From NCBI GenBank assembly GCA_910592005.1, contig CAJVPP010003186.1, forward strand, positions 1-12,368: DNA of 12,368 bases. Reading direction: 5' to 3'. Every line of letters begins with the position of its first letter. The stretch's first letter is position 1. Of the stretch, positions 8,148-12,368 are shown piece after piece. The position numbers and the translations under genes are program-made. The notes beneath the pieces were generated by a model, which saw nothing but the letters and a program-made list of their open reading frames with translations, was not told the origin of the DNA and searched no databases. The stretch comes from Funneliformis mosseae (taxonomy: Eukaryota > Glomeromycota > Glomeromycetes > Glomerales > Glomeraceae).

Positions 8148-9673
8148 GAAATTTTATATAAAATAGTCCTGTGGTTCTACATTAATAAAGTTCTTATTCT
8201 ACACTATTGATTCATAATAATCAAAATAGGAATCCTGTATAATATGGTTTGAATGTATGTTTTTTTTCATATATGTATATTTTTTTAAGTATAAATACAT
8301 AAAAACAAGCACCATACTACATTCAAAAATATAAAATATAACCCTTAAAATAGTTGTATAAATCTTTTTTAGACAGGCCTTTAGTTAGATGTAAATGATT
8401 ACTTGTTAAACTTGGTTTCAGTGTAATTTCAGATTAACACTGGATTAACTAAACCAATGACACAATAATATCTAAAAATTGGGAATCAGAATTATTTTTA
8501 TACCTGGATTTATAGTTTTGATCTGGTTTTTGTATTGTATCTGATTTTAAATCAGAACTGAATAAAATGGAATTATTTTGCGAAGTGTCAGGTCCCTATA
8601 ATAAATCCAAAAAAATCATTGCTTTAAACCAAATATTGAATGAAAATTAATAATTAAAGTTAACTTGAAATATGAATCTGCACCTTTGGTTCATCACACT
8701 ACAATAAAATCAACATATTAGTCATAGTAAACAATTTTATATAGATTTAATGACTAAAACGTCTGAAAAAATGTTTGAATCACTTGATTTTAATTATTTA
8801 TCACGTTCATCAAGTCTTTTTTTTACATATTTGTAAAGTGCACAAACATTCATGTAAGAAAGGAATGTGAGGCTTAAATTGTGATACCACATTGTCGCAA
8901 CACGTAAAAAATTAAAATTTGGTTTTCATAATAATAATACCAATTTTACTACGCCTCGTCTGTTAAATAGAAATATGATCAATTTTATGAATAAAAATAT
9001 CGATATATATAAGCATTTAATTCTCATCCTTCTGTGTTTATCATTGGTTCTGATGTTACTGCAGGCGCCAAATTGAAAACATAATAAAAATAATTTTAAT
9101 TCTGACTAATTATAACAGTTAATTATCTTTATAAATTTTTTTAAATGTAAAAGTACATAATTTTTTTTTAAAAAATATATATTATAAAGTTAGTTAATTG
9201 TATTAATATATTTTTATCTTTGTTTTGACATTATTTTACCTAAAATTTCTTGCTGAAATAATATTGATGCCATAAAAATAAGAAATCAGATTCCCCACCT
9301 TATTAAAAGATAAACAAGTTAATGATTAAAGAAGGAATGTAAGAATTTATTGATTTTTCAGTTGATTTTAAATAAATAAATTTTTTATCCTTAATTGCAT
9401 TTTTGAGTTAACAATTACGATTAATTATTAAAATAATTTTTAACTGTGATTTACAAATTAATTATTTAATTGTTTAACTATAACGGTTAAAATAAGTCTT
9501 AATTAACCGAATTTAATTAACTGGTTAATATATTCAATGAGGTTTCTAATCACTAAATACAAAAGGATTTTGTTCAAAGAAAATATAAGATCAAGTTTTA
9601 TGATTAAATTTATATTTTATATATTTAACATATATTAACTGTTTGAAATCCTGATTAGGGATGATATTAGCCA
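8148..9673. other. long AT-rich stretch, no supported gene
   Basis: I see no recognisable gene. A small hairpin-like structure at 8412-8457 pairs TTGGTTT with AAACCAA and CAGTGTAAT with ATTAACACTG. A 63-codon open stretch without a plausible start lies at 8885-9076. Its local composition is less AT-rich than its surroundings (residues such as HIVATRKKLKFGFHNN), so a decayed coding sequence is possible, but I cannot name it. At 9656-9668 TAGGGATGATATT resembles the outer end of some hAT-type elements, without a partner. Confidence 0.5.
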
Positions 9674-9687
9674 CGGTCACCTGACCG
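9674..9687. repeat. short palindrome CGGTCA-CC-TGACCG
   Basis: Six-base arms around a two-base centre in a locally GC-richer island (9670-9705). The same CGGTCA/TGACCG arms recur in the longer palindrome at 10636-10656, on the other side of the large inverted duplication. Confidence 0.4.
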
Positions 9688-9795
9688 GTTTATCGACTAC
9701 TTCAACCATTTTTAAATTAGTAAAGAACTCTTTATATATATATTTTTTATTTATAACAAATATATTTTTCAAATTTCAATATTATAATTTATGGA

Positions 9796-10401
9796 GTGCC
9801 CAGCAATAAATCACCAGTAACCTTAAAATAGAAATTATCATCCAAAAAGTTTCATTTAATCAAACTTTTTTTTATAATAAACTTATCTTTTATACAATAA
9901 GTAAAATTGTTCTTTATAATAAAATGTACATAAACTTAAGACTTATTATAAAAATTTAATCATTATAAAAATACATTTAATGGATTTTATCAAAATTCTC
10001 CCGTATTTAATGCAAATTTCAGCTATAATTAAACATCGAATTTTTCGGTTTTAATTTATATTGCTTGATAAAGTAAATTTATAGATCATATTAAAAGCCA
10101 TAATTATCTAAAATTTCAGATTGAACGCATTATTATACAAGGAGTTCGTCATTCATAAAAAAATTTATATTTTTTTTATTAATTTAACATATTGTATAAA
10201 ATTAGTAAATATTTTCTCTAAAAAAGTCGTATAATAAGTCGTAAGTTTATGTTCATTTAATTATAAAGAACAATTTTACTTATTGTATAAAAGATAAGTT
10301 TATTATAAAAAAAAAAAAAAAGTTTGATTAAAAGAACTTTTTGGATGATCATTTCTATTTTAAGGTGACTGGTGATGGTAACCGCGATAATGCTGTGCCA
10401 C
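9796..10401. repeat. large inverted duplication (foldback), core arms 9811-9950 and 10230-10376
   Basis: The reverse complement of 10230-10376 matches 9811-9950 almost base for base. About 47 bases in the middle of the arm, from ATAATAAACTTATC to TTCTTTATAAT, are identical. Elsewhere there are a few substitutions, one small indel and a T run of 8 versus 15. Beyond the core, similarity continues outward with indels (GTGCCCAGC at 9796 against GTGGCACAGC, reverse complement of 10392-10401), and perhaps further. The spacer is about 280 bases. A transcript across it would fold into a stem of about 140 bp. I find no clear target duplication. It may be a foldback or MITE-like element, or a tail-to-tail duplication of a gene end, because the outer arm is coding-like (see 10358-10492). 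Confidence 0.8.
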
Positions 10402-10492
10402 AAAATAAAGTTATTATAGGAATTTCGCTCGAAGATAATTTTTCGATATTTGCAGTTAATCCTTGTAGATCATTTTGACGATGCCAGTTGTA
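10358..10492 (-). pseudogene. 3'-end coding relic of an unrecognised gene at the outer right arm
   Basis: 45 open codons on the minus strand between TAG (10493-10495) and TAG (10355-10357). The reading is protein-like and compositionally richer than the flanks: YNWHRQNDLQGLTANIEKL, later ITLFCGTALSRLPSPVTLK. After the second TAG the frame reads K, TGA, SSKKFF. Both of those stops would be Trp before a G-to-A change, giving a plausible continuation. The first TAG may instead be a splice acceptor (CCTATTAG). The left arm of the inverted duplication carries a decayed copy ending in SPVTLK then TAG at 9829-9831. I do not recognise the family. The real gene presumably exists intact elsewhere in the genome. 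Confidence 0.45.
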
Positions 10493-11010
10493 CTAATAGG
10501 ATGCCAGAACGTTAGGAAATACTGATTAATTTATATTATTTAATAAATATATTATAACAATTACTTCATTATATTCAATAAAATTATTCTGCTTACAATA
10601 ATTGTTTATAAAGATATAAACAAAGAACCGGGCGGTCGGTCAAAAATTTTGACCGATCATGAATATCTTGGTGACATAAATAAAAAAAAGAATAAAAAAT
10701 TTCAAATTATGATTAATGCAACCAAGTAAATAAATAATAATTCAACATTACTAAGGTAATTCTTTTTATATAAATAAATAAATTTTTTATTACAATATAG
10801 TTTTATCAGCATTAATATTCTCTTTAAAATATCTATTTGAAATTCTATAAATATACACGCTTCAAACCCCAATACTTTAATGTTTACTTTCTCGACAATT
10901 CATGTTTTGATTACGAAATACGAATATGGTTAATTCAATAATTTAGCCATTGAGATTCAGTAATTCTAGTAATTAAAAAAAACTATTCAATTATAAATGT
11001 ATTGTATAAT
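10493..11010. other. AT-rich intergenic DNA with one strong palindrome
   Basis: Apart from the palindrome at 10636-10656 and its GC-richer surroundings (about 10627-10660), I see no gene or repeat here. Confidence 0.5.
10636..10656. repeat. perfect 10-bp-arm palindrome, TCGGTCAAAA-A-TTTTGACCGA
   Basis: Two perfectly complementary 10-base arms around a single A. The arms share CGGTCA/TGACCG with the palindrome at 9674-9687. It may be a protein-binding site or part of a decayed transposon terminus. There is no adjacent gene to suggest a terminator role. Confidence 0.5.
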
Positions 11011-11011
11011 A

Positions 11012-11070
11012 GCGGGCATAGCACATTTGGCAAATGGAAAAGGCTGTCTCATGTTTCAATTTCGACTTGT
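11012..11070 (+). ncRNA. weak tRNA-like (SINE-type) sequence
   Basis: TAGCACATTTGG at 11019-11030 resembles an RNA polymerase III A box, and GTTTCAATTTC at 11053-11063 resembles a decayed B box at normal spacing. A complete tRNA cloverleaf cannot be drawn: the D and acceptor stems do not close. At best it is a tRNA-derived relic or SINE head, and it may be chance. Confidence 0.2.
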
Positions 11071-11405
11071 TAGACAAATGAATTATAAAATTCTTGTTTA
11101 AATTTATCATATTACGTTTATGAAAAAGTAAAGCAATTTATGCTTAAATTATTTTTATTAAATATTCATAAGAAATAAATTAGGACACAAAAATCACTTT
11201 TTAGTTAAAATGATATAATTTAACTTACCGAAAGTGTCAAATTGCGAGTCACGAGCATTCTTTTAAAAAAATTATGAGAAATTAATGCATATTTTGATTA
11301 CTAATAATATCTTAATAAGCGACTATTCTCAAAGCTAATAGATTTAATTAAGTCAAGTCATGTTTGTGAAGGGATATTAAACATTAAACTTATTGCATAA
11401 GCATA
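11071..11405. other. intergenic DNA downstream of Kelch gene C
   Basis: AT-rich and without visible genes. It holds the presumed 3' untranslated region of gene C, whose stop lies at 11406-11408. I see no clear AATAAA close to the stop. Confidence 0.5.
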
Positions 11406-12368
11406 TTAGTTATTATTTGGATTACTTATAACTGCATCTGGTAAATGCTGATTATTCTTTTGTTCAAACTTATGGTTTACTCTTCTGAATTTCTGCCATC
11501 TATAAAGTAATACTCCACAAATTGCAAGAATACCAATACTTAACATTGAACAAATTACTGCAATTACTATTTTCTTTACATATTTTTTAGGTTCATCGAT
11601 TTTATATTCAAATATATCAAATGAATTCACCCATGTAAAGTTTCTAATATCCATTAAATAAATATCAGAATTACGAAGCCCCAAGGGTGCAGTATTAACT
11701 CTTGTAATGTTTCCTATCATAATAAACAATAAAAATGTATGAATAGAGCTTATTTTTATAAATTATTGTAAAAAATACATACCAAAGGCAACAATCATAT
11801 AATTTCCAACGAGATCAGCTGTATGACATGCAAGTGATGGAACCGTACCGACATTTGAAGTTACATTTGGTTCACTTCATTCAAAAGGTTCAATGCTTGT
11901 ATCTAATACAGCAGTATCTGGGAAAGCTCGAACATTCATAACGCCATCATTTTTAAAACCTCCATAAATAATGATTTTACCATTTAGAGCTTTAATAAAC
12001 AAAAAAAAATATTAAAATGAATTTATAATGTACAGTATAATAATTTCAAAAGCTTATATTATAAATACCTAATACGGCTGAATGACCAATACGAACTTTC
12101 GATCGGATTTGAAAATCTTGACGTCTTAATATCATAAACTTTGAAAATTAAAATCAAAAAAGTTCTTACAATATTTTTAAATGGAATTCATACATACTTT
12201 TAATGACCAGGTTAAAGAATTTGTATCATAAAGATTAATTTGTTTAATATCTACATCAAAGACGTCTCCGTTTTCTTTCATTTCATAACCTCCAATATAT
12301 ACAATAAAACCATTCGGCAATAATGTTGCTGTATATGAAGCTCGTTTTCTAGGTGCGTCAATTGGAGA
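11406..12368 (-). pseudogene. Kelch-repeat membrane protein gene C (5' part outside window, one in-frame TGA)
   Basis: Likely a cell-surface Kelch beta-propeller protein with a single membrane anchor. Exons on the minus strand: 12368-12198, 12138-12069, 11989-11783 and 11713-11406. Donors are GTATGT, GTATTT and GTATGT; acceptors end AAAG, AAAG and ATAG; introns are 59, 79 and 69 bases. Blades show as YTATLLPNGFIVYIGG, IGHSAVL...GKIIIYGG and DIYLMDIRNFTWVNSF. A membrane helix (IVIAVICSMLSIGILAICG) and a basic tail (YRWQKFRRVNHKF) follow, ending in TAA at 11406-11408. Frame and phase hold throughout except for TGA at 11877-11879, between EPFE and SEPN, where Trp is expected. Intron positions match Kelch pseudogene A. 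Either the gene died recently by this one change, or the TGA is read through, or it is a sequence error. The N-terminal exons lie beyond the window. Confidence 0.85.

Noticed and set aside
8412..8457. Hairpin with TTGGTTT/AAACCAA arms as a terminator or MITE.
   Set aside because: The arms are short and interrupted by an unmatched segment; there is no adjacent gene and no target duplication.
9019..9084. A short frame reading HPSVFIIGSDVTAGA, reminiscent of the GADVTH motif of Argonaute PIWI domains.
   Set aside because: Only a few residues agree, the His-Pro after DVT is missing, the surrounding frames show no other PIWI motif, and a longer competing frame overlaps it. The likeness is probably chance.
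9656..9668. TAGGGATGATATT as the terminus of a hAT element.
   Set aside because: No complementary CATCCCTA-like end and no 8-bp duplication were found in the window, so a single short match is not enough.
279..11879. An alternative genetic code (TGA as Trp, TAA as Gln) to explain the in-frame stops.
   Set aside because: Trp positions in the same genes also use TGG and are hit by TAG as well as TGA. TAA serves as the natural terminator in gene C and in the transposase. Mutation explains all of this more simply.
1..12368. CRISPR arrays, bacterial operons, ribosome binding sites, phage or plasmid functions.
   Set aside because: There are no regularly spaced repeats, and the genes are intron-bearing eukaryotic types; such features are not expected and not seen.

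Overview
The window looks like gene-poor, strongly AT-rich nuclear DNA of a fungus. The best fit is an arbuscular mycorrhizal fungus (Glomeromycotina, Rhizophagus-like). The reasons are secreted or membrane-anchored Kelch-repeat genes split by short GTATGT/GTAAGT...AG introns, decayed Tc1/mariner elements and long AT-rich intergenic DNA. The assignment is inference; nothing here is prokaryotic. No gene in the window is fully intact.

Layout. At 1-120 there is a doubtful acidic, Asn-rich coding tail on the plus strand. At 279-953 (minus) is a two-exon, unrecognised helical protein gene with six in-frame stops and no frameshift inside its exons. From 954 to 3015 the DNA is AT-rich, with small inverted and direct repeats and one doubtful coding scrap. 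At 3016-6443 (plus) is Kelch pseudogene A, five exons long, from signal peptide to C-terminal membrane anchor. Intron 1 holds a nearly complete Tc1/mariner element (transposase 3682-4692, minus, seven in-frame stops, no frameshift). Intron 3 holds a 598-bp internally deleted Tc1 derivative (5270-5867) bounded by terminal inverted repeats and TA duplications. A possible Kelch membrane-anchor relic lies at 6859-7050. Kelch fragment B (7840-8147, plus) retains only the beginning of a gene and carries several frameshifts. A long AT-rich stretch then leads to a 600-bp inverted duplication (9796-10401) whose arms include the decayed 3' end of an unrecognised gene. A weak tRNA-like stretch lies near 11012. 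Kelch gene C (11406-12368, minus, 5' end outside the window) has four well-formed exons and a single in-frame TGA.

How the parts relate. A, B and C, and perhaps the 6859 scrap, are members of one expanding and decaying Kelch family; A and C share intron positions and phases. The two Tc1 insertions in A both lie in introns, antisense to the host gene. The second sits exactly at a splice acceptor, which its TA duplication restores. The stop codons in pseudogene D, Kelch A, the large Tc1 element and Kelch C can all be explained by C-to-T or G-to-A transitions (Trp to TGA/TAG, Gln to TAA), largely without indels. That resembles a cytosine-deamination or RIP-like footprint rather than ordinary frameshift decay. 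I see no clearly new functional system. The most interesting points are this mutational pattern, the splice-site insertion and the inverted gene duplication.
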